64,000 nucleotides of DNA from Saprospiraceae bacterium (GTDB taxonomy: Bacteria; Bacteroidota; Bacteroidia; Chitinophagales; Saprospiraceae), in NCBI GenBank assembly GCA_016719615.1, contig JADJYQ010000001.1, positions 1,648,501 to 1,712,500 on the forward strand, given 5' to 3'. Below, one piece after another: positions 7,488 to 17,169 of this stretch. The position numbers and the translations under genes were made by a program. The notes under the pieces are model-generated. The model saw only the letters and a list, made by a program, of their open reading frames with translations, was not told where the DNA came from and made no database searches. Numbering within the stretch: the first letter of the stretch is position 1; every line of letters begins with the position of its first letter.

Positions 7488-9696
7488 AAGGTAGAAAACG
7501 CAATTGGTTGACCCTCCTGTTTTCAATCACATTAAAATAGAAAATATTTTCACGATCGTATGCATTTGTAACCGCTGCTGTTACATCAAAATAACTCGTT
7601 TTAGATAAATTGATCTGTCGTTTAATAGATAGATCTAATCTATGATAATAAGGTAATCTTCCAGAATTAATTTTGTCGGAATAAATAACACCTATCGGAG
7701 CGTTTTCAATTCCAAAAAATGTCTCAAGTCCTTTTGGCAATTTATTGTCCTCAAAAAAGCCCTGGATCTTTGTAAATGCAAATCCACTTCCTAAATTCCA
7801 ACGCAGACCTGTTTGCCATAATTTATTTCTTCCAAATTTATAATCAAGGACCACGTTCATATTATGCCTGCGGTCAAATAAGGCAGGAAATTCCTGAACA
7901 CCATCATTCCTATTTACAAAACCCAAACTATAACCCAGCCATAAACTCCAGTTTACCCAACTGGATTTTAACAAGATATCAATACCATACGCCTCGCCTT
8001 GTTCCTTGGTATAATTGGATTCTGCTACCGTACGTTTGTTCCTGTTCAAGGTGTATAACGTAGAAAAATCTTTATAATACGTTTCCACATTTAAATCCAT
8101 AAAATCGGTGAGATCGTATTCAAAGCCAAAAACTGTATGAGTTGCTTTAATTAAATCAGGACTGGTAACAAAACCAACAAACAGATTTACGATATCGCGT
8201 TCACTAACAGAACTCATAAGACTTTGGGTGTACAATCCCCCAGCTGCTTTCAGGCGAAAATCATTTGTAATATTATATTTAATACCAAGCCTGGGTTCAA
8301 AAGCTGACTTTTTTAGAGATGCGTAATATTGCAACCTGAAACTCGGATCAAGTACCAACTTATTGAAGACTTTGCGATATTTTAGATATCCGGCTAATTC
8401 TGTATTGTTTTCTTCAATATCTATTGGAATCTGACGGAAGTTGGTAAAACTAAAATCAGTAGTATTGGCATTAAATTCAACGCCATATCTTACTTCTGAA
8501 TTTTTGCCAAAATAAGTAAAATCAAAATTGGCTTGCAAGCCTTTTAATTCGCTGGTTCTAGGTTCTTCATTGACTTCTTTTAATTCAATGAGATATCTTG
8601 AATATGCTATGTTTCCTGAGACGATCAAAGTGGAGTTATTAGGTATCAATTTAAAATTCGTGCCAAATCCTATGTTCTTCCAGTTTAAATCTGCAAGTTC
8701 CTTAAACGCGACTTTGTCATTAAAGCTAAAACCAAAGACGTTTAAACTACTTCCATTGCTGCTGATGGTACTAAGTTTACCATAGAGGTCATCAAATTCA
8801 AAAGGAAGATTCTCAGCACCTTCATCTAAAGCATACTTATATAATGATCGTGAGGTTTCATGGATAAATGACTTTTTGCCCGTCAGTAAATATGACGTAC
8901 TCCCGTTTCCGCCTTCTTTGAATTTGGCGATGGGTCCTTCCAGTAACAATTTTGCCATAAACGGACTCCCGGAGACGATACCTGCAGTCCTGGTTTTATT
9001 GCCTTCGCGCGTTTTAATGTCAACAATTGCTGATATCCTACCGCCATATTCTGCCGGGAATCCTCCGGTTAACACTTCAACCGATCTTATCGCTTCGGTT
9101 TCAAACACGCTAAACAAACCAATGCTGTGAAATGGATTAAAAATGGTCATCCCGTCTAAAAGTATCCTGTTTTGTACTGGTGAACCACCACGGATGTAAA
9201 TTTGTCCACCTTGATCTCCTGTGCTTACCACTCCCGGAATAATCTGAAGATACTGAGCTATGTCAGCTTCGCCTCCAGTAGAAGGCAAGGCCTTTATTTC
9301 TTTTGGAGTGACGGTCAGGCTTGATATTTTAACTTCTGTGCGCGCTTGTTGCTTCTTTCCCGAAACACTGACCTCCCCAAGTAAAGTTGCTGATTCAGAA
9401 AGCTGGATTTGTTTATTTAAGATTTGCGTGCCTCTAATATTAATCACAGTCCTGAAAGTATCATAACCCAGGTAGGTTACAATTAAGTTATACTCACCCG
9501 TTGGAATTCCTGAAATATTGAAAAAACCTACCTGATCGGAGACATCTCCCAAATTAGTGCCGTCAAGATAAATAGTGGCAAAACTTAAGGGTTCTCCATT
9601 CACTTTATTATAGATATTTCCCCGGAGGGAAGCTTTTTGAGCGAAAACAGTCGATCCGCTACATAAAACACAGAAAAAAAGCAATAATCTTAACAT
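7462..9696 (-). CDS. TonB-dependent receptor with carboxypeptidase-regulatory-like N-domain
   Basis: A 744-residue outer-membrane protein. Signal peptide ends near VFAQ (19-20), a CarboxypepD_reg-like domain covers about 22-105 (GEPLSFATIYLDG, VTYLGYDTF), a plug domain about 120-235 (IRGGSPVQNRILLDGM, GGFPAEYGGRISAIVDI), and then a beta-barrel ending with a terminal aromatic strand (VVAFHF). This class imports bulky nutrients such as siderophores, cobalamin or glycans using TonB energy. No SusD-like partner is next to it, so it is not a glycan-utilisation SusC pair. Single gene, convergent to cytochrome c. The substrate cannot be read from the sequence. Confidence 0.9.
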   Translation of the reverse strand: MLRLLLFFCVLCSGSTVFAQKASLRGNIYNKVNGEPLSFATIYLDGTNLGDVSDQVGFFNISGIPTGEYNLIVTYLGYDTFRTVINIRGTQILNKQIQLSESATLLGEVSVSGKKQQARTEVKISSLTVTPKEIKALPSTGGEADIAQYLQIIPGVVSTGDQGGQIYIRGGSPVQNRILLDGMTIFNPFHSIGLFSVFETEAIRSVEVLTGGFPAEYGGRISAIVDIKTREGNKTRTAGIVSGSPFMAKLLLEGPIAKFKEGGNGSTSYLLTGKKSFIHETSRSLYKYALDEGAENLPFEFDDLYGKLSTISSNGSSLNVFGFSFNDKVAFKELADLNWKNIGFGTNFKLIPNNSTLIVSGNIAYSRYLIELKEVNEEPRTSELKGLQANFDFTYFGKNSEVRYGVEFNANTTDFSFTNFRQIPIDIEENNTELAGYLKYRKVFNKLVLDPSFRLQYYASLKKSAFEPRLGIKYNITNDFRLKAAGGLYTQSLMSSVSERDIVNLFVGFVTSPDLIKATHTVFGFEYDLTDFMDLNVETYYKDFSTLYTLNRNKRTVAESNYTKEQGEAYGIDILLKSSWVNWSLWLGYSLGFVNRNDGVQEFPALFDRRHNMNVVLDYKFGRNKLWQTGLRWNLGSGFAFTKIQGFFEDNKLPKGLETFFGIENAPIGVIYSDKINSGRLPYYHRLDLSIKRQINLSKTSYFDVTAAVTNAYDRENIFYFNVIENRRVNQLRFLPSIVVAFHF

Positions 9697-9717
9697 TTTC
9701 TACGAGGCTAAACAGAG

Positions 9718-9725
9718 CAAAAGTA
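9718..9725 (-). promoter_or_regulatory. Bacteroidota-type -7 element upstream of the TonB receptor
   Basis: On the minus strand this reads TACTTTTG, a match to TAnnTTTG, about 22 bases before the ATG of the receptor gene at 9696. The -33 box was not clear. Confidence 0.35.
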
Positions 9726-9798
9726 AAGTATATCAAGTATAATTTGATATTTCATACGCGATTATAAACGAATTAGATGAATGAATGTTAACTAATCT

Positions 9799-10926
9799 GT
9801 GAGAAGCGAATCGGCAAAATCAAAGCAAGGGGTCAAGTTTTATTTTGAAAATTTGAGTAAGGCCCATCAAAATGGCTTCCAACAATTGTTCGCACTTTTT
9901 AACGATATTTTTCTAGCAACTTCGGGTGACCTTCAAAGCACCTTTCAGTGGTTTCAGGAAATTGATAAAAAATTTGGTCTGTTTAAACAAAACTATCGAT
10001 TGGGCGACTTTATTGAGGACCTTCATAAGAAGGGACTTATCCTCAGAGACCCCAAGGACCCAAATATTCTGCTCCCAAGTTCAAAATTTGAAATAAGTCT
10101 TCGGGCCTCTGCTTTTCATAGCCTTTTTGGGAAACTAGCCAGAGGCAAATCTGGAAAACATGTCAGTAAAAAATCAGGGAAAGGCGATGAAAGTAATAAT
10201 GAATTAAAGCCTTTTGAGTTTGGTGATTCTTTCGCACAAGTCCAAGCAACTGAATCTATTAAAAATGCATTTATAAGGAATAGGTCATTAGATCTGATTT
10301 TAAATGAATCTGATCTCGCGGTCAACGAGACCCATAAAAATGTTTCTTGTTGTACGGTCCTCATGATCGATATTTCACACTCCATGGTGCTCTATGGAGA
10401 AGATCGCATTACACCAGCTAAAAAAGTTGCATTGGCACTTACACAGTTGATTAAACTCCATTATCCGAATGATCAACTGCATATCGTTGTATTTGGTGAT
10501 GATGCCTGGTCAATATCTGTATCTGAAATCCCTTACCTCGAAGTAGGACCTTATCACACTAATACAGTAGAAGGATTAAATCTGGCAATAAGCTTGCTCA
10601 ATAAGTCAAGATGTCCAAATAAAAACATCATGATGATTACCGATGGAAAACCAAGTTGCATCAAACGGGGCAAAGAATATTATAAAAATCCTTATGGATT
10701 AGACCCTTACATCATTCAACGAACGCTTTCGATGGCTCGAAAATGCCGCAAATTGCACATTGATATCACCACGTTTATGTTGACCTCCGATCCGTATTTA
10801 GTAGACTTTGTGGAGCGTTTTTCAAAAGAAGCCAATGGAAAAGCAATGTACACGCAACTTGATAATTTGGGAAATCAAATATTAGTACATTATCAAAATA
10901 ATCGCAAAAAAACATCGGACAGATGA
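9799..10926 (+). CDS. VWA-domain protein, partner of a MoxR-type ATPase
   Basis: A 375-residue soluble protein with no signal peptide. The N-terminal 170 residues are charged and helical, without a family I recognise. A von Willebrand factor A domain covers about 183-360, with an intact MIDAS: DISHS (Asp191, Ser193, Ser195), a threonine in the HTNTVEGL region, and ITDGKPS. The start chosen is GTG 9799. The stop overlaps the start of the MoxR-type ATPase gene by four bases (ATGA), the classical arrangement of a AAA+ ATPase with a metal-dependent adaptor, as in magnesium chelatase and CbbQ/CbbO. It probably presents a client protein or metal enzyme to the ATPase. The client is unknown. Confidence 0.8.
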   Translation: MRSESAKSKQGVKFYFENLSKAHQNGFQQLFALFNDIFLATSGDLQSTFQWFQEIDKKFGLFKQNYRLGDFIEDLHKKGLILRDPKDPNILLPSSKFEISLRASAFHSLFGKLARGKSGKHVSKKSGKGDESNNELKPFEFGDSFAQVQATESIKNAFIRNRSLDLILNESDLAVNETHKNVSCCTVLMIDISHSMVLYGEDRITPAKKVALALTQLIKLHYPNDQLHIVVFGDDAWSISVSEIPYLEVGPYHTNTVEGLNLAISLLNKSRCPNKNIMMITDGKPSCIKRGKEYYKNPYGLDPYIIQRTLSMARKCRKLHIDITTFMLTSDPYLVDFVERFSKEANGKAMYTQLDNLGNQILVHYQNNRKKTSDR

Positions 10927-12377
10927 AAATGACTACACTAGGAGCATTAAAAAAATCTTCATATACGATTTTGCCAATACGTGAAGAAATAAAGAAAAAT
11001 CTTAAATTGAAATTAAGCCAGGGTCAAAACTTATTTGAAGGGATCTATGGTTATGAAACAACGGTCATACCGGATATAGAACGTGCCTTATTAAGTGGTC
11101 ATAATATACTATTCCTTGGATTGCGCGGCCAGGCAAAAACGCGTTTGGCAAGATTGATGATGGAATTATTGGACGAATACACTCCAATCATTGAAGGAAG
11201 TGAAATTAATGATCATCCCTACTTTCCCATCAGCAAATACGCTAAAGAATTATTATTAAAAATGGGCGATAAAACACCGATTCAATGGATTCATCGAACA
11301 GAACGATATGTAGAAAAACTTGCAACGCCAGATGTGTCTATTGCTGACTTAATTGGGGATCTCGATCCAATCAAAGCACTGCATCAAAAAACGGGATTTG
11401 ATAACGAATATTCCATACATTATGGTCTGATACCAAGATCCAACCGTTCCATTTTTGCAATCAATGAATTGCCTGATTTGCAGGCTCGCATTCAAGTTTC
11501 GCTGCTGAATATACTAGAAGAGAATGATATTCAAATTAGAGGCTTCAAACTAAAGTTGCCATTGGACATCTTTTTTGTTTTTACTGCAAACCCAGAAGAT
11601 TATACACAGAGAGGTAATATTATTACACCTTTAAAAGATAGAATTGAAAGTCAAATATTGACCCACTATCCTGAAGACATTAATGTAGCCCTGAGAATTA
11701 CAAACAGCGAAGCCAAATTGAGCGAACAACAAAGGACACAAATTAAAATTCCAATTTTATTACAGCACATCGTCGAACAAATCGCCTTTTCTGCCCGAGA
11801 AAGTGAGTTGGTTGATGAAAAAAGCGGCGTGTCTGCAAGAATGAGTATAGCAGCAAGAGAATTATTATACAGCGCCGTTGAAAGGCGAATGTTGATCAAT
11901 AAAGAGAAAACAGCCCTTGCCAGATTGTCAGATCTCTTGTCGATTGTGCCTGCCTTAACTGGTAAAATGGAATTGGTTTTTGAAGGCGAACAATTGGGAG
12001 CTTATGATGTAGCCCTCACCCTGATAAATGACGCCATCCAAAAACAAATCGCTCAGCATTTTCCGAAAGTCAATGATTTGAAGAAAAAAATAAACCCGAA
12101 ATTTCTAGATACCTATCATTGGTTTGCAAAAGGAAATGAAATTATTATTGATTCAGATGCATCATCGGCTCAATACAAAGCCACTTTGCTTAAAGTACCC
12201 GGCACAGAAGATTTAACCCATACTTTCGATAAATCTGAAAAATTATTCGGTATCGAATGTCTGCTCCATCATGTTGCATCTGCAAATGCCATTCAGAAAG
12301 ATTGGCTTGATAATCGAATTATTTTTAAAGACCAATTGGCAAGTATGCTAAATGATCTGAACATAGAATCAAATTAG
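10923..12377 (+). CDS. MoxR/magnesium-chelatase-type AAA+ ATPase
   Basis: A 484-residue AAA+ protein. Walker A is GLRGQAKT (66-73). Helix-insert-type elements follow, with IHRTERYVEKLATPDVS and IADLIGDLDPIKA (about 124-152), and Walker B is IFAINELPDL (178-186), with Asn181 where Asp is usual but with Glu182 kept. Sensor 1 is FTANPEDYTQRG, followed by the arginine-finger region PLKDRIESQI. This matches a ChlI/MoxR-like group that travels with a VWA partner and acts as a chaperone or metal-insertion motor. It overlaps the upstream VWA gene by four bases, so the pair is almost certainly co-translated. The substrate is not known. Confidence 0.82.
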   Translation: MKMTTLGALKKSSYTILPIREEIKKNLKLKLSQGQNLFEGIYGYETTVIPDIERALLSGHNILFLGLRGQAKTRLARLMMELLDEYTPIIEGSEINDHPYFPISKYAKELLLKMGDKTPIQWIHRTERYVEKLATPDVSIADLIGDLDPIKALHQKTGFDNEYSIHYGLIPRSNRSIFAINELPDLQARIQVSLLNILEENDIQIRGFKLKLPLDIFFVFTANPEDYTQRGNIITPLKDRIESQILTHYPEDINVALRITNSEAKLSEQQRTQIKIPILLQHIVEQIAFSARESELVDEKSGVSARMSIAARELLYSAVERRMLINKEKTALARLSDLLSIVPALTGKMELVFEGEQLGAYDVALTLINDAIQKQIAQHFPKVNDLKKKINPKFLDTYHWFAKGNEIIIDSDASSAQYKATLLKVPGTEDLTHTFDKSEKLFGIECLLHHVASANAIQKDWLDNRIIFKDQLASMLNDLNIESN

Positions 12378-12486
12378 TTAAGTATTACTTTAAACACACA
12401 AACCATTTTCTGGCAAAGCCAAATGGCACTTTGGCGACTTTTTTGATTAAGATAACGGGTGAAAAGCCACACTGGTCGGTTAACGC

Positions 12487-12516
12487 TTGCATTCCTTTTG
12501 AGATTAGCTATCTTTG
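12487..12516 (+). promoter_or_regulatory. Likely promoter of lepB: TTG, 19 bases, TATCTTTG
   Basis: TTG at 12487-12489 and TATCTTTG at 12509-12516 are separated by 19 bases, the arrangement described for Bacteroidota promoters (-33 TTTG, -7 TAnnTTTG). It ends 27 bases before the GTG start of lepB. Confidence 0.55.
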
Positions 12517-12543
12517 CCCAACAATCAATAAAATTATAAACAC

Positions 12544-14111
12544 GTGGTAATTGCAATATTTTTAGGAGTCAGTTATGTATTGCTCAGTTTAAGTCTTAGA
12601 AACATATTTTTAAAAGCCGGCGAAGACCCACAAAAAGCTTTAATTCCAGGAATTAATTTTGGAATATGGTGTAAAATCATAGGTCACAATCCGAGGCATG
12701 CATGGTGGTTACTGTTCCCAATAGTCAATATTTTCATTTTTGCAGCCATGTGTATAGATCTTGTGAAATCATTTGGAAAAATGAGTTTTGGAGATTCCGT
12801 TTTGGCTGTAGTTTATCCACCACTGGCATTTGGGCTGATTGGTAAGGATGATAAAATAAAGTATGTAGAGCCCGCATATTTAAAAGAAAAAGAATTTCTT
12901 CAACAAATGCATTTGGCGCATAAGAAAAAAGACTATGCGCAAATCACTAAACTGAAAGCAAGTAATAAATACGTAAGAGGCACTTTAAGAGAATGGGCGG
13001 AGTCCATCATTTTTGCAGTGTTTGCTGCTACATTTATACGAATGTTTCTTATTGAAGCCTATGTCATACCAACTCCTTCAATGGAAGGCACTTTAAAAGT
13101 TGGTGATTTTTTATTTGTTAGCAAAGCGCACTACGGCATCAGGACACCTATGACGATTATGATGTTGCCTTTATTGCATAATCGAATACCAAAACTGGAA
13201 ATGGAATCTTATATTACAAAACCAAGTTTATCATATCATCGTTTACCTGCCATCACTACAGTGAAACGCAATGATCCTTTTGTCTTTAATTGGCCCGTTG
13301 GCGACAGTGTATATGTAACCCCTACCCGATCTTGGACCCATTTTCAAACGCTGACACAAGCAGATGCTGCCCGAGAATGCAAAGGACTCGATTTAATTGT
13401 CCGGCCTTTAGATAAAAAGATCATTATATTAAAAGATGTGTTGGAGTTGGAGGCGACACACTGCAAATAAAAGATCGCATTTTGTATGTCAATGGTGTAG
13501 AAGCACTACATCCAGCTCATTTGCAATTTCTCTATCAGGTAAGTTCTACTCAAACTAGCATTAATAGGAAAAAACTGGATTCATGGGGTATTAATGTTTT
13601 TGATGAATATTCAAAAGCAGGATATTACTTTTTAGATGAGGCTCAAGTTGCTAAAGTAAAATCTCTTGGCCAGGACGTCACCATTACTCCTTTTAATAAT
13701 CAGGATACAAAAGTGTTTCCCCACGATCCCGAATTTTTTCCAAATTGGTCATTCGATAATTATGGACCCATATGGATCCCTGCAAAAGGAACTACCATCA
13801 CGATATCTCGTGCCAATATCGCTTTGTATTCAAGAATTATTTCTGTTTATGAACAGAATACATTAGAATTGAAAGAGAATCGGATTTATATAAACGGTCA
13901 GGAAACTACCACCTATACTTTTCAACAAGATTATTACTGGGCCATGGGAGATAACAGACATAATTCAGAAGACTCCCGTGCATGGGGCTTTGTGCCTTTT
14001 GATCATGTTGTAGGCAAACCTCTATTTATTTGGTTCAGCTTAAAAAATGGAAGTTTTAGCAATGGTATTAACTGGGATCGAATATTTACTTCTACCAACA
14101 AAATGGATTGA
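12544..14111 (+). CDS. lepB: Signal peptidase I with N-terminal membrane domain (frameshifted)
   Basis: Starts at GTG 12544. Residues 1-100 form a membrane domain with several helices (DUF5684-like: GINFGIWCKIIG, WWLLFPIVNIF) that Bacteroidota signal peptidases often carry. The catalytic Ser is at about 179 in IPTPSMEGTL. The frame then breaks before the Lys box. Restoring one A in the A5 run at 13414-13418 gives DKKDHYIKRCVGVGGD, with the general-base Lys at about 297, and reads on through YVNGVEA and box E (GDNRHNSEDSRAWGFVP) to the stop at 14111. The repaired length is 522 residues. The enzyme removes signal peptides after Sec export at the inner membrane. It is normally essential, so a disrupted copy is unlikely and a sequence error is the simplest reading. 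Confidence 0.88.
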
Positions 14112-14397
14112 TCAAGTTTCGGCATTTCTTTTTATTTCGATTTTTGTAACTTACTTCATGGTTCTAAAAAACGGTATAGTTGTGCCTTTATTTAAGAATT
14201 TTCAGATCATGATTTGAGCTACAATATATCCCGATCCCACTTGATCGAATTGTAGTCCTATAATAGAATAAAACTCTTTAGGAAACATGCTGGATCCAGT
14301 TAAAACTAACAATTGTTTTTTTTTTGCAGAATCATTTGTCCCAACAAACATTTTTGTGAATAAATAACAGAACAGGCCCAAAGTTCGTTCATTACTC

Positions 14398-15165
14398 ATG
14401 CTGATGGAACAAGGTTTAATTTTGCCGGAATTGCTTCCGATGGGCAATTCCAGAATCGTTTCTTTGGTACCCTCCTTGAGCTGGTATATACAAGATTTAA
14501 TTGATCATGAAGGTTTAATTGGAGTTACAAAATTCTGCACGCCTCAAGCTCACAAAAGTTTACCCAAACACATGATAGGTGGTACAAAAACGCCAGATTT
14601 AAAAAAAATCATAGATCTCAAACCGGATCTTATCCTAGCTAATAAAGAAGAAAATAACAAAAAAGATGTAGAACACTTAGCACTACACGCTCCGGTTTAT
14701 GTGTCATCAGTAAGTGATTTAAATGAAATGTACCAAATGATGCTAGAAATCGGTATCATGGTAAACCTTCCCAGAGCACAATTTTGGATTCAACGGATAA
14801 AAGAACTTGAACTAGACTTGAAGTCTATTGTCCGGACTTCTGATAAAATTCAGATTTGTTATCTTATCTGGCGCAAACCATATATGACCGTCGGTGGTGA
14901 CACTTTTATACATCATATACTTGAAATGGCTGGCTTTGAAAATGTATTTAAGAACAGGACCAGATATCCGGAAATAAGTCTTACAGAAATTCAAAACGCA
15001 GGTACCCAAATAACATTTTTGTCATCTGAACCTTATCCATTCAAACCAAGCAATATAGCTGAATTTGCACCCTTAAGAGCCGAACTTGTTGATGGTAAAA
15101 TGTTTTCGTGGTATGGAAGTTATATGGAAAAAAGTTTTTCGTACCTTAAGGCCTTAAATTTTTAA
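14398..15165 (+). CDS. BtuF-like helical-backbone metal/cobalamin-binding protein
   Basis: A 255-residue protein of the periplasmic-binding fold with a helical backbone (COG0614 type). It shows RIVSLVPSLSW, GVTKFCTPQ, GGTKTPDLKKIIDLKPDLILANKEEN and, in the second lobe, TVGGDTFIHHILEMAGFENVF and ITFLSSEPYPF. No signal peptide or lipobox is visible from the ATG at 14398, which is also seen in a Bacteroidota subgroup I recall, so its location is uncertain. Relatives bind cobalamin, haem or siderophores. No permease or ATPase lies next to it. The serine protease gene follows 14 bases later. A second ATG at 14404 could also be used. Confidence 0.75.
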   Translation: MLMEQGLILPELLPMGNSRIVSLVPSLSWYIQDLIDHEGLIGVTKFCTPQAHKSLPKHMIGGTKTPDLKKIIDLKPDLILANKEENNKKDVEHLALHAPVYVSSVSDLNEMYQMMLEIGIMVNLPRAQFWIQRIKELELDLKSIVRTSDKIQICYLIWRKPYMTVGGDTFIHHILEMAGFENVFKNRTRYPEISLTEIQNAGTQITFLSSEPYPFKPSNIAEFAPLRAELVDGKMFSWYGSYMEKSFSYLKALNF

Positions 15166-15179
15166 AATAGTTAAACACT

Positions 15180-16778
15180 ATGAGTATTCAAGCCCTTAGA
15201 TCCCAATTGCTCTTGTTCATCTTGATGTTTGTAAGTTTGATCGCAGTGAGTCAAAAAATATTCACTGTTCAATTAAAAGCTGGTTTCGATTCACAAGTGC
15301 AGTCCTTATTAGAAAGTCAGGATTCGCCGGTTGATTCCTACGAATTTTTGAATCCGGAAAAGTTCCTTTTAAATTTGAGTTTTAAAACGGTCTACTCGGA
15401 TAAAGCTATTTTGAATTGGTTAAACAAACAATTCTTTATTGAAAACTTTCAAAAAGTTAGCACACTTCAACAGAGGGCTTGTGTTCCCAACGACAGCGCA
15501 TATTTTGCGCAATACAATATGGGTCTCATGCGATTTGATGAAGTTTGGTGTTTTAAAAATTCAGGAATAAATCCCTTGGGGGACACCTTGGTTGTCGGAG
15601 TTATTGATTTCGGATTTGATTTTACCTTGGCTGACCTTCATCCCAATATATTTAGAAATAATCTCGAAATTCCCGATAACGGAATTGATGATGATCAAAA
15701 TGGGTATAAAGATGATTACTATGGTTTAAACGCTCGCATTATGCCAGAAAGTGATAATCATTTTAAGGAATCACATGGTACACAAGTCATCTCTGTTGTT
15801 GGAGCTCAAGGAAATAATAAACAGGCCATAACCGGTACTAATCAAAACATTAAAATGCTATTATGCTCTGCAGTTACTTCGGATCAACTGCTTAAATGTT
15901 ATTACTATTTTATTAAAATGAAAAGGGATTATATTAATTCCGGAGGTAAAAAAGGTGCATATATTGTTAGTAGTAATTTATCAGCCGGATTTGACAGGCA
16001 ATTTCCTGATGATTTACCACTCGTTTGCCAGGTGTATGACAGTTTGGGAAAAGTAGGAATTTTAAATGTGGTTGCTACGATTAATGACAACGACGATATT
16101 GCAGTTGTTGGTGATATCCCTGGTTTATGCCCATCAGACCATTTAATCACAGTGACCAACACAAATAGGTTTGACCAAAAGGTGTTTGAAGCCGGATATA
16201 ATTCAGTACATGTCGACCTAGGTGCCTGTGGCGAAGAGATCCTTATGTTAAATTTGGACGGAAAGTTATCCGAGGAGTCCGGTTGTTCCTTTTCAAGCCC
16301 GCACGTGGCCGGCGCAGTTTCTGTGTTGTATCAATTCTGTCCTAAAATCAATATTTTAAATAAAACTCAAGCAGAGTTCGCATCATTACTCATGAAATCA
16401 TTTATTCTTTCCAATGGTGATGATTTAGTTAGTTTAAAAGGAATTACAAGTACGGGCAAGAGATTAAATGTGCTAAAATCTCTTGAAAAACTCAACAGTT
16501 ATTGTACCAATGATAGCATACTAACACCTGAAATCGGCCTAAATCCAAGCCTGGGCAGTGGCGTATTTACCCTTAATTTTAATCCTGTAAAATTTGGAGA
16601 TTACCATGTTCTCATCTTCAATTCTTTAGGCCAGGAATTGTATCGAAAAAGAATCAAATTCAATCCGGATACCCCTTTAAAATTTGATTTAGAGTTAACT
16701 CATTGGTCTACAGGCATATATCATATGTTAATAGAAGGTGAAGGTCTTAAATTTGCAGAGAGTTTCTTGAAACTTTAG
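15180..16778 (+). CDS. Secreted subtilisin-family (S8) protease with T9SS C-terminal sorting domain
   Basis: A 532-residue protein with a signal peptide (ending about SLIAVSQ). The catalytic triad is visible: Asp143 in VIDFGFDF, His199 in ESHGTQVIS and Ser at about 371 in SFSSPHVAGA. The last 85 residues (PSLGSGVFTLNF, VLIFNSLGQELY, LTHWSTGIYHMLI) form a type A T9SS sorting domain, so the protein is exported by Sec and then across the outer membrane by T9SS. The inserted calcium-site-like loop DNGIDDDQNGYKDD (168-180) resembles that of other Bacteroidota surface subtilases. It lies just upstream of tRNA-Arg. The substrate is unknown. Confidence 0.88.
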   Translation: MSIQALRSQLLLFILMFVSLIAVSQKIFTVQLKAGFDSQVQSLLESQDSPVDSYEFLNPEKFLLNLSFKTVYSDKAILNWLNKQFFIENFQKVSTLQQRACVPNDSAYFAQYNMGLMRFDEVWCFKNSGINPLGDTLVVGVIDFGFDFTLADLHPNIFRNNLEIPDNGIDDDQNGYKDDYYGLNARIMPESDNHFKESHGTQVISVVGAQGNNKQAITGTNQNIKMLLCSAVTSDQLLKCYYYFIKMKRDYINSGGKKGAYIVSSNLSAGFDRQFPDDLPLVCQVYDSLGKVGILNVVATINDNDDIAVVGDIPGLCPSDHLITVTNTNRFDQKVFEAGYNSVHVDLGACGEEILMLNLDGKLSEESGCSFSSPHVAGAVSVLYQFCPKINILNKTQAEFASLLMKSFILSNGDDLVSLKGITSTGKRLNVLKSLEKLNSYCTNDSILTPEIGLNPSLGSGVFTLNFNPVKFGDYHVLIFNSLGQELYRKRIKFNPDTPLKFDLELTHWSTGIYHMLIEGEGLKFAESFLKL

Positions 16779-16802
16779 CATTAAATATTGAACAAACTTT
16801 TA

Positions 16803-16810
16803 TAATTTTG
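16803..16810 (+). promoter_or_regulatory. -7 element of the tRNA-Arg promoter (TAATTTTG)
   Basis: TAATTTTG matches TAnnTTTG and lies 17 bases before the first base of the mature tRNA. A TTG at 16788-16790 is closer than usual for a -33 box, so the upstream element is uncertain. Confidence 0.5.
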
Positions 16811-16827
16811 CGCTCTATTTTGAATAG

Positions 16828-16904
16828 GGCTCCGTAGCTCAATTGAATAGAGCACCTGACTACGGATCAGGAGGTTTAAGGTTTGAATCCTTACGGAGTC
16901 ACCA
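16828..16904 (+). tRNA. tRNA-Arg, anticodon ACG
   Basis: A complete 77-base cloverleaf. The acceptor stem pairs GGCTCCG with CGGAGTC (one G-T), the D arm is GCTC/GAGC, the anticodon stem is CCTGA/TCAGG around the loop CTACGGA (anticodon ACG), the T arm is TAAGG/CCTTA around TTTGAAT, and there is an encoded CCA after discriminator A. The ACG anticodon is normally edited to ICG to read CGU, CGC and CGA. It stands between the subtilase and rpmB. Confidence 0.97.
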
Positions 16905-16931
16905 TTGATTAACAAGATTTAAGATAAACGT

Positions 16932-17159
16932 ATGTCTAAAGTATGTGATTTAACAGGTGTAAGACCCCAATATGGGAATAACGTCTCACACTCTAACCGA
17001 AAAACGCGAAGAAGATTTAATCCTAATCTTCAGAAAAAGTCGTTTTATGTTCCTGAAACGGGAGAATGGATTCAATTAAAAATTACAGCCAAGGCGCTTA
17101 GAACCGTAGATAAACTTGGCTTATATGCTTATATTAAAAAATTAGCGAAAAAAGCTTAA
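16932..17159 (+). CDS. rpmB: 50S ribosomal protein L28
   Basis: A 75-residue basic protein starting MSKVCDLTGVRPQYGNNVSHS, the standard L28 opening, followed by NRKTRRRFNPNLQKKSF and the end TVDKLGLYAYIKKLAKKA. It is a component of the large ribosomal subunit. It is first in the rpmB-rpmG-DUF4295-ftsY string, 27 bases after tRNA-Arg and 10 bases before rpmG. Confidence 0.97.
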   Translation: MSKVCDLTGVRPQYGNNVSHSNRKTRRRFNPNLQKKSFYVPETGEWIQLKITAKALRTVDKLGLYAYIKKLAKKA

Positions 17160-17169
17160 AACCAGAAAT

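Noticed and set aside
7462..9696. Polysaccharide utilisation locus around the first TonB receptor
   Set aside because: No SusD-like lipoprotein, glycoside hydrolase or regulator is adjacent to either receptor.
9799..12377. Possible defence or conflict system (VWA plus AAA+ ATPase)
   Set aside because: No nuclease, protease effector or transmembrane toxin lies beside the pair, and the neighbours are housekeeping genes.
14202..14447. Minus-strand open frame of 81 residues between lepB and the BtuF-like gene
   Set aside because: It overlaps the start of the next gene, shows no family resemblance or signal peptide and crosses a long T run; it is probably chance, though a tail of a broken gene is possible.
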